From Neurospora intermedia (taxonomy: Eukaryota; Ascomycota; Sordariomycetes; Sordariales; Sordariaceae): a DNA stretch of 64,000 bases. This document shows positions 1 to 10,900 of the stretch, in pieces. The stretch covers positions 620,001 to 684,000 of the forward strand of contig BTPP01000008.1 in the NCBI GenBank assembly GCA_037102815.1, read 5' to 3'. A program made the translations under genes and the position numbers. The notes below the pieces were generated by a model. That model was not told the DNA's origin and made no database searches. It saw only the letters and a list, made by a program, of their open reading frames with translations. Numbering within the stretch: the stretch's first letter is position 1; every line of letters starts with the position of its first letter.

Positions 1-160
1 CTCGAATTCCACTGCACCGTCAACAACCTTTTTATGGTTCTCTTCCTGTCCGTAGGAAACCAAACCCCCACCGAACTGTGCGCAACATCGATATTGTGAA
101 ACTACAATCACCGAATACTCTACGCCCTGCGCGTACTACATACCTACACCCCACAAGAAC
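1..160 (+). promoter_or_regulatory. 5' leader of PRP38
   Basis: Pyrimidine-rich, C/A-rich non-coding stretch directly before the PRP38 start codon, with many CCAAC/CACC runs typical of fungal leaders. The upstream promoter lies outside the window. No TATA box is obvious. Confidence 0.4.
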
Positions 161-1027
161 ATGAGCAAATCCGAATTTCACCGTGCCGATGAGCGACGCT
201 TCCTCGACGAGCGTGGCTCCTCAGGCCCGCTCGCTCCCAACGGCCTCAACCCGGCCACCATAATGGAGAAGGCGGTTCGCGAACGTATCATCGACAGTTA
301 CTTCTACAAGGAACAGTGTTTCGGTGTCAACGAAGCAGACATTGTGGATCGCGTTGTCGATCACGTTGACTTCATTGGCGGCGTCTATGGCACCGTCCAG
401 AAACCCTCGCCCTTCCTCTGCCTCGCCTTCAAGCTACTGCAGCTCGCGCCCTCAGACGACATCCTCAACGAGTATCTACAATTCGGCGGCGAAAAGTTCA
501 AGTATCTACGCGCGCTGGCGCTGTTTTATATCCGTCTCACCAGGAAGGACCAGGATGTGTACAAGACGTTGGAGCCCTTTCTAGAGGACAGGCGGAAATT
601 GAGGCGGAAGGGTAGAAACGGCACTAGTCTGACGTATATGGATGTCTTTGTCGATGACCTATTGACCAAAGACCGCGTTTGCGCGACGAGTCTTTGGAAG
701 ATGCGGAAGCGAGACATCCTGGAAGATCTGGACATACTTGAACCACGGGTCAGTCCCTTGGGGAACATAGAAGATCTCCTAGAAGAGGAGGATGAGGCAA
801 TGCGCAAGGCAGAGGAGGAGCAGAATAATAACGGCAGCGAAAGCGAGGGAGAGGTCAGATCAAGGACACGGTCAAGATCGCGTACGCCTAGGTCCAGGTC
901 GAGGTCGACATCTTATTCGCGGTCCCGATCGCCGGTGACGAGGAGAAGGTCAAGGACGAGATCGAGGTCAAGAACACCGGAAGACCGCAATGGCAGGGAA
1001 AGAATGGATATCGACGGACCAGAGTAA
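161..1027 (+). CDS. prp38: Pre-mRNA-splicing factor 38 (PRP38)
   Basis: A single exon of 288 residues. Prp38 is a U4/U6.U5 tri-snRNP-associated (B-complex) protein needed for spliceosome activation, and it acts in the nucleus. Residues about 30-190 form the all-helical PRP38 domain: the conserved start 'ATIMEKAVRERIIDSYFYKE', the 'GGVYGT' turn, 'PSPFLCLAFKLLQL', and the block ending 'KFKYLRALALFYIRL'. After about residue 195 comes an acidic linker, then an Arg/Ser-dipeptide tail (about 232-285) like SR proteins; such RS tails occur in many fungal and animal Prp38 proteins but not in the short yeast one. The first ATG (A at -3) begins just before the conserved domain, so the start is secure. 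The gene reads toward a gene-free stretch that holds a MITE-like repeat. Confidence 0.93.
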   Translation: MSKSEFHRADERRFLDERGSSGPLAPNGLNPATIMEKAVRERIIDSYFYKEQCFGVNEADIVDRVVDHVDFIGGVYGTVQKPSPFLCLAFKLLQLAPSDDILNEYLQFGGEKFKYLRALALFYIRLTRKDQDVYKTLEPFLEDRRKLRRKGRNGTSLTYMDVFVDDLLTKDRVCATSLWKMRKRDILEDLDILEPRVSPLGNIEDLLEEEDEAMRKAEEEQNNNGSESEGEVRSRTRSRSRTPRSRSRSTSYSRSRSPVTRRRSRTRSRSRTPEDRNGRERMDIDGPE

Positions 1028-1494
1028 CGCCAGCGGACTCACCAGCAAAGCTCTTCACATAGAGGTAGGGATGTAATGCCCGACACTCGTATGTTCCCCA
1101 GGCAAGAGTCTGATTTCCTGCTTGATCAGCAAGAGTTGAGAAAAAGGTATAAACCCCTTTTTTCCAAGCAGGGCTCTTCAGGAGCATCTCAAGACCCCAT
1201 GTGCATTCAAGGTCCGTCAAATGTGAGCGGTGCCGACAGATGTCGCTACAACCAGCGATTCCAGGCGTCGACATGATCATTCGTGGCTCAAGCAATACCC
1301 ATCGGTGTCCCACACTCAGTTATAGATTCGGCATACCGCTGCTCGCGAATCATCAGTGAGGTTGCAAGGCGACCTTCCGCCTTTCCACCTAGATGCATCA
1401 GCATGGCTTCTTCGGACTCACGGACCAACGAATGTCCTCAACTCTCGGTCGCCACCAAAATGACTGCCTCGTCCACGGCAGAAGCAACGGGCAT

Positions 1495-1517
1495 ATTTAT
1501 TTATTTATTTATTTATT
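1495..1517. repeat. (TTTA)n microsatellite
   Basis: About five to six tandem TTTA units lying about 27 bp left of the MITE-like element. Confidence 0.8.
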
Positions 1518-1543
1518 CATGCATGTTGGTTTCAGTTCGCACG

Positions 1544-1864
1544 GTACCGCAAAAACTCGGGGCATAGGGTTTTAGGTTCCCTGGAAACCAGGCATGATTT
1601 GGAAGCATACTGCAATATTCATGCCCACCAGAAATCGTATGCAAGACGGTGATTTTTAATATCTCCACCCTCCGGCGCTCATGAAAAGATAGGTAGGAAA
1701 AGGCAGGAAATTGGAAAGGTCGAATTTACAGTACTCCTGAGTGGCAATACGTCTCCCCCATTATTATTTGCGAACATGAAATGCACATATTCGGGCAGTA
1801 TACTTACATATTATGCCTAATTTCCAGAAAACCTAAAACCCTATGCCCCGAGTCTTTGCGGTAC
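1544..1864. mobile_element. MITE-like non-autonomous DNA element with long terminal inverted repeats
   Basis: The ends are inverted repeats. 1544-1586 and the reverse complement of 1822-1864 match at 40 of 43 positions, and the match extends inward with lower identity to 1613 and 1795 (about 61 of 70). The outermost bases are GTAC on both sides. Read as a TA target duplication (1545-1546 and 1862-1863), the element would run 1547-1861, begin CCGCAAA and end TTTGCGG, as expected of a Tc1/mariner-type MITE. The central 181 nt has no coding potential, so it would depend on a transposase encoded elsewhere. Most mismatches between the arms are C/T or G/A transitions, compatible with mild RIP-like decay. 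Family placement is inference from the TA flanks. Confidence 0.7.
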
Positions 1865-2255
1865 ATCTATTTAACAGCACTGCATCCTGCACCTCCCAAT
1901 TTGGAAGGAAAGTCGTGATACCAAAACTCCGCCCCTAGAACTTATAAGTACAAGACAGGCCCACACCATCATCCGTCTTCGTAACTTTCTCTTTCCATGT
2001 TTTAATCCAGAGTCACCATTATCACATGGACCATGTTTTGTTTCCTCAGTCTTGTTGAGGTCTTCGTAAAAACTAGACTCAAGTTCCGCGATCACTCCTG
2101 GCGGCTTTTTCTCTGCCACTCCGCTAAACTAACCCATCAGCAGCGCAAAAGACCTCAAACGAATTGGTCCAATCTATCTCATTTGACCTCTTCTCCCTTC
2201 TCTCTTCATTTGTATCTCGATCCTCCCAGGCATCTTTTGTCTTCTCCCTCGAAAG

Positions 2256-2583
2256 ATGGCGGAGATCCACGCCATCTGCATCACTCTCGAAGAAATCTCC
2301 CGACGACTCAACAATATAAGCAGAATCTCTGCGTAAGTTGAATATCACTTATACTCATGGAATTCATGCGCTAAGTTTGGTAAGAAAAATTGCTATTCAT
2401 ATGCAAAAATGCTCAGCATGGTACAAGGTGAGTCTCTGACTACGAGTGACTTCTCGATATTGGTACGCTTGCTAATGACATCTTGCTTTAGCAAAACCCG
2501 CGATTGAGGAAATGGTGGTCAACCGCTTGCTTGGCCATTACGGTGTTTGTGGCATTACAGATCTTCAATGCATGGCGTCTTAG
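2256..2583 (+). CDS. Weak candidate: 59-residue protein with an 11-nt micro-exon
   Basis: I do not recognise this. An ATG in good context (A at -3, G at +4) opens 2256-2332, followed by a consensus GTAAGT donor. A strong branch and acceptor (GCTAATGAC, then TTTAG) ends at 2491. Between them, 2417-2427 is flanked by an acceptor-like CTCAG and a GTGAGT donor. Joining 2256-2332, 2417-2427 and 2492-2583 gives a frame of exactly 60 codons, for a small protein starting MAEIHAICITLEE. The first intron lacks a well-placed branch site. Alternatives are a spliced non-coding RNA, or a leader for the hydrophobic frame that follows 2504 (a Trp-rich, single-TM-like stretch). The splice signals are the main support. 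Confidence 0.25.
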
Positions 2584-3729
2584 CAAAAAGCCACGACAGA
2601 CATTCCAGCAACCCAAAGACACCAAGGCCACCGTCACAGCATCCACACTTCCCACCTCCCATACAATAAATCCCACACCCGTGCAACCGTCTCAGCGCAT
2701 TAACGATGGTCTCTTTTCGGATCGACGGCTATTGAGAGAGAACAATCACAAGATTGTGACACCTGCGGTCACCCAACTCCTATCCAACATGTACAGTCTA
2801 CATCCTCACGAAGTCCTATGGGTCTGCAACACTGTTTCCGCTTGCTTCGGTAAAGTCGGATGGGAAAGTGTCGCCTGGTTGTGGTCATCTGTTGGGGGGC
2901 TACCGATTTGGAGACCATAATATGATCAAAGAACCTGAAGGTGTCCTTTTGGTCTGCTACGTGGGGAATTTAGGAAACACTACTGGCCGGTTCTGCAATC
3001 CTTTCGTCGTTGATCGGCTACTCACTGGTGTTTCCTCATTTTTTTTTTACTTGTCACTGCTATGATATGGTTGTTTCTCCTGGGGTTCGGCCTAAAGGGC
3101 AGCAACACCTCAACAATAACATTTAGCAAATTCCCTGACTACCGCAGCAGACTTCATTATCATCCATAAAATTCCTGTATGTCGGCTCCCAAGATGTCTT
3201 AGCATTCATCTCCGGTGTTTGGACATTCATACCTTCAGTCTTCATTACAGCAAACACACCTAGATGTGATCAGAAGCTCAGATGTCGTACCATATAAATC
3301 TCCTGGCAGGTCTCGTGGTTCTCGGTAGGCCAGAGATGTGGAAGTTCGCTTGGAAACACACACACACCACTCAAAAGGAACCACTCATGGCTATGGCTCA
3401 AGCTCTTGACTACTCAGAGATACATTCTCCATGTCTGTTGATCTCACTTAAGCAGGAAGCTATGCCCCAGAGTAGTTGACCTAGCGTAGAGTAATGGGAA
3501 ACCCTTGACGACTTATCACTTTGGAGAACTTACATACACAACCCTAACCCTTATCAGCTTTACCCCAGCGATATAGGTATTGTCTCGAATCCCCCTCTTG
3601 AGCTCTCCAAGCTCCGTCCGAATCTCTCCCGATTCCCGACCACGGTGAAAGTACAGAAACATGGTGATCCAACACCGCAACCGACCCAATTGAGCGCCGA
3701 ACAGAGCTGGGTCGTGACCAAGAAACCAC
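2584..3729. other. Intergenic region upstream of HER2
   Basis: No gene recognised. The open frames at about 2504-2920 and 2868-3065 lack ATG-led domain similarity. It probably contains the HER2 promoter and leader; 3541-3729 just before the HER2 start is C-rich. Confidence 0.4.
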
Positions 3730-5426
3730 ATGTCAGCTAGAATTGGGCGGCTGCGGGGCCTATGTCTGCGCCATGTGAGCTCGACAAGGCAAACGTCACC
3801 TATCCAGCGACGCTCCCTGAACCAGTTTATATCCAGAGGTACTGAACCGGATTGTGTGTGGACTTGAGATACGCGTATACCCGCTGACAAGAGCCTTCCT
3901 GGTTTGTAGTGCAGCAACATGACCAACCCGCGCTCGAACAGCGGCAGTTCCGTCTCGCCGTCAAAGACAACATCGCCACAGTTTCCCCCAATTCCGAAGA
4001 GGAAACGCCTCTAACGACGACATGCGGCTCCAACTTTCTTGCCAACTACCGCAGCCCCTTCGAAGCCACCATCGTCACCCAACTGCGATCGCGCGGCGCT
4101 CTCTTGGTTGGCAAGACGAACCTGGATGAGTTCGGCATGGGCAGCCACTCGGTACACACGGCCTTTGGAGCAGTCGCGCAGGAGGGGGAGCACGAACAAC
4201 AAGCAGTCAAGCACTCCGCGGGTGGCAGCTCAGGCGGAAGTGCCGTAGCCGTAGCCACGGGCGAAGCGGACCTTGCTCTCGGTACTGACACGGGCGGCTC
4301 AGTACGGTTGCCTGCCGCTTACATGGGCGTGGTGGGATTCAAGCCCTCATACGGGATGCTCTCGCGCTATGGCGTGGTTCCATATGCCAACTCGCTCGAC
4401 ACGGTGGGATTGCTGGCGAAGGAAGTCAGGCCCATCGCCGAGCTGATTCTTGGAGGAGCCGACAAGGTAACAAGGGGCCTCTGGGCCGAGCACGACCCGC
4501 TCGATCCCACGAGCCTCTCCCACGGGGCGCGCAGACGGTGCGCCAACCAACGGGACTGCTACACCGGTCCCCTTCCCAAGGACCCGTACCCGCTCAAAAA
4601 CCTCAAGTTCGGTCTCCCGCTCGAATACAACATTACGGAACTCTCACCTTCCATCCGGCACAGCTGGTCCGCCGCTGCCGCCAAACTGCAATCCCTCGGC
4701 GCGCGCCTGGTGCCCGTCTCCCTGCCCTCGACCCGCCACGCCCTGTCGGCGTACTACGTCATCGCGCCCGCCGAGGCTTCGTCCAACCTGGCCAAGTATG
4801 ACGGCATCCGGTACGGCACGCGCTTCACGTCTCCGACCGAGAGCGATGCCGCTGTTTCGGAAGGCCCAGAAGGACGAGAAGAAGAAGAAGGGATCCTCTA
4901 TGCCCGCGCCCGCACCGCTGGGTTTGGGGATGAAGTTAAGCGTCGTATTCTCCTAGGCGCTTACACCCTCTCCTCTGCCGCCATGGATAATTACTTTCTC
5001 AAAGCACAGAAGGTGCGTCGGCTGGTAAGGCGAGACTTTAACCGCGTCTTTGCGCTTCCCAACCCTCTCCTGGACAAGCCGGAAACATTTGAGCTCAGCG
5101 AGTTGCCGGAGACGGTCGGGCTGGAGGATAAGTGGGGGCCAACGGAGGTGGATTTCCTGCTGTGCCCGACAGCACCAACGACTGCGCCTAGGCTGGACGA
5201 GGTGCTGAGTGAGGAGGAGAAGGATCCGGTGAGCGCTTACATGAATGATGTGTTTACTGTGCCGGCGAGCTTGGCGGGGTTACCGGCTATCAGTGTGCCG
5301 ATGAGGGTTGAGGATAAAGAGGGAGCGGGCATGGCTGGGTTGCAGCTTATTGGGCAGTATTGGGATGATGCTAGGCTGCTGGCTGTTGCCGAGACGGTAG
5401 CTGGTGTTGTCAGGGAGGAGCTATAG
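3730..5426 (+). CDS. HER2: Mitochondrial glutamyl-tRNA(Gln) amidotransferase subunit A (HER2/GatA)
   Basis: Two exons, 3730-3838 and 3910-5426 (71-nt intron, GTACTG donor, GCTGAC branch, TTGTAG acceptor), give 541 residues. GatA subunits hydrolyse glutamine and pass the ammonia to Glu-tRNA(Gln), making Gln-tRNA(Gln) for mitochondrial translation. The amidase triad is visible: Lys55 in AVKDN, cis-Ser143 in GGSSGGSA and nucleophile Ser167 in GTDTGGSVRLPA; the 24-residue Ser-Ser spacing matches the family. Exon 1 supplies an Arg-rich, acid-free leader (MSARIGRLRGLCLRHVSSTR) that fits a mitochondrial presequence, then SLNQFISR, which resembles the first helix of other GatA proteins. That is why I start at 3730 rather than in exon 2. 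The part before the catalytic Lys is short for the family. It converges with the hydrolase gene, 258 bp apart. Confidence 0.9.
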
Positions 5427-5684
5427 ACGGCTCGAATTTTTCGACGCGGTACAACAAATATCCAAAGTTCTTGTGGGTATATTTGGGTTTGTTTACTTGA
5501 CTGATACCCCTGAAAATCCATTATTTACGTCCATATCATCAACAGCCCCTAAGGCATAGAGAGCAGTCCTAAACTATCATACAATACCATCCATTTCCAG
5601 AAACATAGGAAAACATTGAAAGAAATCCCCCTAACAACTCCATCACCTACCTCCCTGGGTATACTCCAACACTTCCCATCCCAC

Positions 5685-6627
5685 TCAGTTATGGCCTTCC
5701 AAATGCCACTCAAACACCTTCTTAAACACTTCCTTCCCGTTCCCCACAATCGTCTCTCCATGACACGGCACAATCGTCTCAAAATCCCACCCATCAATCC
5801 TCCGTACACTCTCATTGAACCCTGCCCGATCCCCCCGACTCATCGCGTACCACAAAAACCTCTTGATCCCCTTGGCCTCTCCCTCGGTGCTATTCATCGC
5901 CTGGAAAATCCTCCCCAGCAAACTCCCGTGCGGCTTTTCCGCCTCGGGAACCTTGGAGTACTGCTCAATGGCAGGCAAGTTGAACATGAGGTCGGCCTCG
6001 ATCAGGACTTTATCCGGCTTGTAGTAAAACACCAGCTCCTTGTTGGGGTGGGCGTCGACGTACTCATACTCAAAGTCGGCATCAAAGGCCTCGTCGATTT
6101 TTAGATTTCTTTTATTTTCCTTTGTGAAAACTACGGCAAAAGGTTCGTGCCCGATGCGGTCGTCGTTGGTCACATTGGCCCGCTTTTCCGGAAGACCCTC
6201 GGGACCAATGATTTTGGCGTCGGGAAAGGCCCGCGCCCATTCGGAGACGAAGATGTGGTGCTCGATGTCGGTGGCGACGATGTAGCTCACTTGGCCGGAG
6301 CCGAGGGAGGAAACGCGGGAGCGGGCCGAGGGCGTGAGGGCTACGGGGGAGAAGACGGCTAGGGAGTTGTTGGAGAGGCGGACTATTTTTTCGATGGGTG
6401 ATTAGTATGCTGTGCTAGTGGAACGTAAAAGAAAAGAAGAAGAAAAAAAAAAAAACGTGAGTATGCAATAGAGACTAGACAGAATGTGCCTTACCCAAAG
6501 TCCCCCTCCCTCCGATAGGAATCTTTCCGAACCGCAAAAAGGGCACAGAAAAAGTGACGACGTTGGGAGTAACGTCCCGGATCACCATGACGTCGTCCGG
6601 GTTCGCTGGGACCAGTTTATTCGACAT
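5685..6627 (-). CDS. MBL-like/DUF4336-type hydrolase family protein
   Basis: Exons 6627-6495 and 6382-5685 (112-nt intron; GTAAGG donor, TACTAATC branch, AAATAG acceptor) give 276 residues from the first in-frame ATG. The protein resembles fungal proteins of the metallo-beta-lactamase-like DUF4336 group: an N-terminal strand block ending GGRGTLVRL, then 'YIVATDIEHHIFVSEWARAF', 'AKIIGPEGLPEKR', and a C-terminal 'ETIVPCHGETIVGNGKEVFK'. The two histidines of EHH and the late PCHGE would be metal ligands in such a fold. The biochemical role is unknown. Upstream, the same frame stays open for 89 codons back to a CTG at 6892-6894 and would add an Arg-rich segment and a membrane helix (listed separately). 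It converges with HER2. Confidence 0.8.
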
Positions 6628-6894
6628 TTTGGCTCCTATGTTGTCTCGTCCTAAGCCGGGGCGGAAGTAGACTACGGCACCTACGGAGGCGGCGGCGAGG
6701 GAGAAGAGGACGGTTGCAATGAAGGGCTTGGTTGAAGCCGTTTTGTTGTTGTTGTTACCTGAAGGTGGAGGGGTTTTGAAGGTGCCGCGGGGAGAGAATG
6801 GGGGTAATTTGGAAGGTGTGGTGGTGCTAAATAAGAGAAGACGACGGCTCGTGGTGGGATGCTGGATGAATGGAGAGGCGGTTTGGTCAGTCAG
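6628..6894 (-). other. In-frame AUG-less extension of the hydrolase: presequence plus TM segment
   Basis: Reading back from the ATG at 6627, the frame has no stop for 89 codons to a CTG (6892-6894), and a few codons later meets a TAA. The conceptual peptide has an Arg/Ser-rich, acid-poor first half (TTSRRLLLFSTTTPSK), an Asn run, then a hydrophobic helix at about residues 57-77 (FIATVLFSLAAASVGAVVYF) followed by Arg. That order, basic leader then membrane helix, is what mitochondrial inner-membrane or intermembrane-space proteins use. It could be translated from the near-cognate CTG or joined to an unseen upstream ATG exon. Confidence 0.5.
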
Positions 6895-7952
6895 TGGTGA
6901 TGTTATGGTTGACGTAGTTTATATAATAATAATCAGATCGAAGACGATGGATGACAAGGTATATAAGCTGACAGAAGATTGGTGGTATATGAACATGATA
7001 GAATATTTGGAATTAGGTATTTATTAGAACCTCGGAAGGGCAGAATGGTTTCTTATCATATCGAAGGATAATTTTTTGACTTGGTCGGCACATAAACCCA
7101 AAACGGCAACTTGAATCACTTACACCGGTTCCCCCCAAGGAGGCTGCGTAGCATTTGGAAAACAGCAACGGATCACGGACGCGTCCAGGCAGCCTCGGCA
7201 TCGTATATAATTAGTACTTGTGCGGAATCTTATCTCGAGGAAGACGGAACGAAGGAAGGGATTGTATGGGGAGGGTGTTGTAGTGTACACTAACGGTAGT
7301 GGTCGTCCAAAGGGCCATGAGGCCAGTGACATCATGGTTACGTTCGGCACCCGGTACCATGCAACACTCCGGCGTCCCGTCTCGGAGGGGGCCGTATGAA
7401 GCCACACAGTAAGAGGTATCCTCGTACCTTCTCCCTCTAGCGCTGGTTTGGGTATGCGGGGCCGTTGAGGATGGAGCCTAACGAGGGTGGTTCGGGGACT
7501 TTCTTTATGGCTGGCAGCTGATTCTAGTTCTAGGCCCCCTAAATTACTAAGCAGCTGAGCACTTACAGCGGGCGGAATTGGCTCCGGGGGCGGTTATTGC
7601 TTCGAAACGCTTCGTTATGCAAACATGAGACATGACATCTCGGAACATCGGGCGGAAGTCTCAAACCTCAATCTCCGTTCCCGCAAGGTCGCATGCCGAG
7701 GGACGAGGGTGTCCTTAGTTTCTAGTGTACGATTACACGTATACTCCTTTGTCGGTCTTCGGGACTTCAAGTGGGAGCACCAGGGCAGTGAGTCAAAGCA
7801 TCCATCAACTCCATTAACTCCTAGGTAAGTAAGGTATCCAACAAGACATGAGAAACAAGAAAGGAATATACATAAGAAAGACAACAGATAACGCCGGAAA
7901 CCAATATATATCCCTTTAGCGTCAGAAAAACAAAACATCTTCTATCCCCCAC
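6895..7952. other. Intergenic region between hydrolase and giant coiled-coil gene
   Basis: About 1 kb without a recognisable gene. It should hold the promoter of the hydrolase (minus strand) and the 3' end region of the giant gene. The short ORFs here show no domains. Confidence 0.4.
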
Positions 7953-10900
7953 TCATCGTGTTCTCCTAATCATCAATGGCCTCCCATCAGCATTGTACAC
8001 CCCCGTTCCATTCCTCCATGTACTACCACCGTAATCACTCCCAAACAAAAGAGGGTGTAACACGTAGTCATTCGCCCATCCCAACAGAAACTCCAGCGGC
8101 GGCTCAAACCAAAACCTATGATCAATCTTCATAGGCGACCACCCCGGGTACGGTTCTCTCCCCATCAAGCTGCGCAAGTACGGCCTTCTCCAGTCGTTGG
8201 CATTCATCCACACTCGCCTCTCCTGTAAGACGGCGTAGTATGTCAGCGTCATGCCCACAAAGAGGAGGGCAGCGGTGAAGCCGACGAGCGATGAGGCCGT
8301 GAGCCAGGACGGGATGCCTAGGGCTGGTTTCCGTAAGCCGGCGTAGATATCCGCTGTCGGCCTCGGCGTATTCTTCTTGGTTTTTGACTCTTGCCAGTGA
8401 CGGTATCGTCTGACGGCAACTTGACCGTAGTATTTGCCCCAGCCGAGCAGGAATTGTGGTAACCGCAGGATAGCGAGCATGCCAGAGACGCCCACCGTGA
8501 CAAAGTGGTAGGGCTGGATGCAGACCAGCATGGCGAACCAGACCAGCGCCGTCATGATGTAACAGAGAGCTGTTTGGACTTCGGGCAAGTGTCGGTGGTT
8601 GTGGCCGTGGTACAACGATGATAGAACGACGTGCTGAGATGCGGTTGTTGTCGATAGTTGTTGCGCCTTCTCGGGTCTTTGGCAATCCTGACATATCGGT
8701 CCTTGGTTCGTAACTCTCCTCATGATACTGGGCGCGAAAAACTTCAACAAAGCGCAGAAACACAACTTCTCGCCTCTGCGTTCTGGCAACCTCCCAACCT
8801 CCAAGTTCACCAACGTCGTGGTCACCTGCTTCTCCACCACCCGCCTCTGCCGGGTCTCATCGAGATCCAGTTCCCTCTCCAGCAGCCTCGTCCGCCCACG
8901 GCTCCAAGCCAACCACTCCCTGAAGCGATCCGTCAACTCCTTGCGATTTCTTCTCGCAGCCGCTGCCTCAGCGGCAGACTCTTCCGAAGCAACGCTCCCA
9001 TCAAACTCCCTCTCCAACCCATCAATCATCCCTTCCAGCTTATCTTGCTTCTCCCTCTGTTTCGCCAACTCCCTCTTCATCGTCCCCCTCACTACCATCC
9101 TCTCCGCATCCGTCATCCCATCCCCTCCCCCTTCTCCCTCCTGCAACGCCCTCCTGGCCTCCGCCAACAACCGGTCCAACTGCTCCTGGCTCAACGCGCT
9201 CGCCGATCCCACAGGCATAGGAATCATCTCCATAAAATCATCAATCACCCTCAGCAGCTTCTGGCTCCCATCAGCTGACAGCCTTTTAGCCAACGGCTCA
9301 CCACAGTCATCATATGACGTATCCGATGCAGTATCCGAGCTCGAAGACGAGGACGACGCCGCCGCTTGTGCAAGTCGACTTTTGTACTCATCCAACAATC
9401 TCTTCTGGCTTTCCTGCTCCTCTTGCAACTCAGCAATAGTCATCTTCATTCTCGCCAGCTGCGCTTCGTTAGTCCCCGCCTCGCGAAGCAGCGTGTCGAT
9501 GCGCTTTTCGTTATCTGCGATCTGGGACTTCTTGGCGGTGACATCCTCGTTAAGACTCGTAATCTCGGATTGGAGCGAGGCGATCTCGCCTTCGCACGCT
9601 AACAGGCGGGCTTGCGTGGCGGCGGCGGAGCGGGCAAGTTCCTCTTGGGAGGTGGTGTTGGAGGAGGCAAGTATGTCGTAGGCTTGTTGCGCTTCGGTGA
9701 GTTGGGACTCCAGCGTGTTGATGGCTGCCTGTTTTGCGTGAAGGGCAGCTTGTTTGGTGGTGAGCTCTTGCTTGAGGAGGGCGATTTGTTCGTCGCGATG
9801 GGAGACATTGGCGCCTTCGGCAGCGAGGGCTTTGGTAAGGTTTTGGATATCGGTCTGCAGACCGTCACGCTCGTCCCGCAGGCTGGCCAGATCATTCTCT
9901 TTTTCGAGAACTTGGCGGCTAAGCTTCGTGACCTCGTCACCCAACCGACCAAACACATCGCCTTCCTTAGCGGCACGATTTCGCAGTCCGGCATTTGTCT
10001 CCTCGAGGCTCTTGTTCCTGGCTCTCTGCTTATCCAAGTCCAATTGCGCTGCGCTCTCGGACTTCGTGAGCTCCAGGATCTTATCCGCACGGAGGTCTAA
10101 TGATCTCCTTCTGCGACCAGCTTCTCCTTCAAGCTGCTCGACCTTTTCCCTAAGAGCAGTCTTCTCCTTCTCGAGTTGCCCCAAAGCAGTTTCCTTGGCT
10201 GCGATACTCTTCCTGAACCTTGCAAGTTCCCCATCGCGACTCTTCAGCTGAGCGTCCTTTTCGACGAGGTCCTTCTTGAGGCCGACGATTTCGTCTTTGA
10301 GCGCATTAATTTCACCCTGCCGTGTTGCCAAAAGCGCCTCCTTCCGCTTAATCTCCCCCTGCAGGTTCTTGATGCTATCATTCAGCTTGTTGATTTCCGT
10401 CTGGCGCTGCTTCACCGTCTCCTCCCAGCTCTTACTGTCCTCCTTCAGCTTTACAGTGTCCTTCTTGAGCTTTGTGGTTTCGTCGCCAAGTCGTCGGACG
10501 TTTTCCTTGAGCTTATTGATCTCGTCCGTGTTTTGCAAGAGAGTGGTATCCCTGGTGTCGAGAGCCTTGTTAAGTTCTACTATTTCGTTGCGAAGGCCGT
10601 TGATTTCTTCCATCTTTTGGGCTAGTATCATGTCTTTGGACATGGTAGCTTGGTTCAGGCCGGCGGCGTCGCTCTTGAGCTTGGCAACTTCGGTTGTAAG
10701 TTGCTTGATTTGATCGTTCAGCTTCCTTATCTCGTCGTTCTTTGCAGTCAATGTGGCATCTTTGGCGGTGGTTTTCTGGTCTTGCTCTGCGGCGTTGGTC
10801 TTGAGCCTGGTGACTTCGGTGTTGAGGTCCTGGATGGTCTTTTCCATGTTCTGGATGTCCTTCTCCTTTTGCGCAAGGGCCCTGTTCTGGGTGGCGATGT

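Larger units (their letters stand above)
1028..2255. other. Intergenic region with MITE-like repeat
   Basis: Between PRP38 and the weak small-gene candidate. It holds an ATTT microsatellite (about 1495-1517) and the inverted-repeat element at 1544-1864. Open frames here are short and carry no recognisable protein. Confidence 0.5.
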
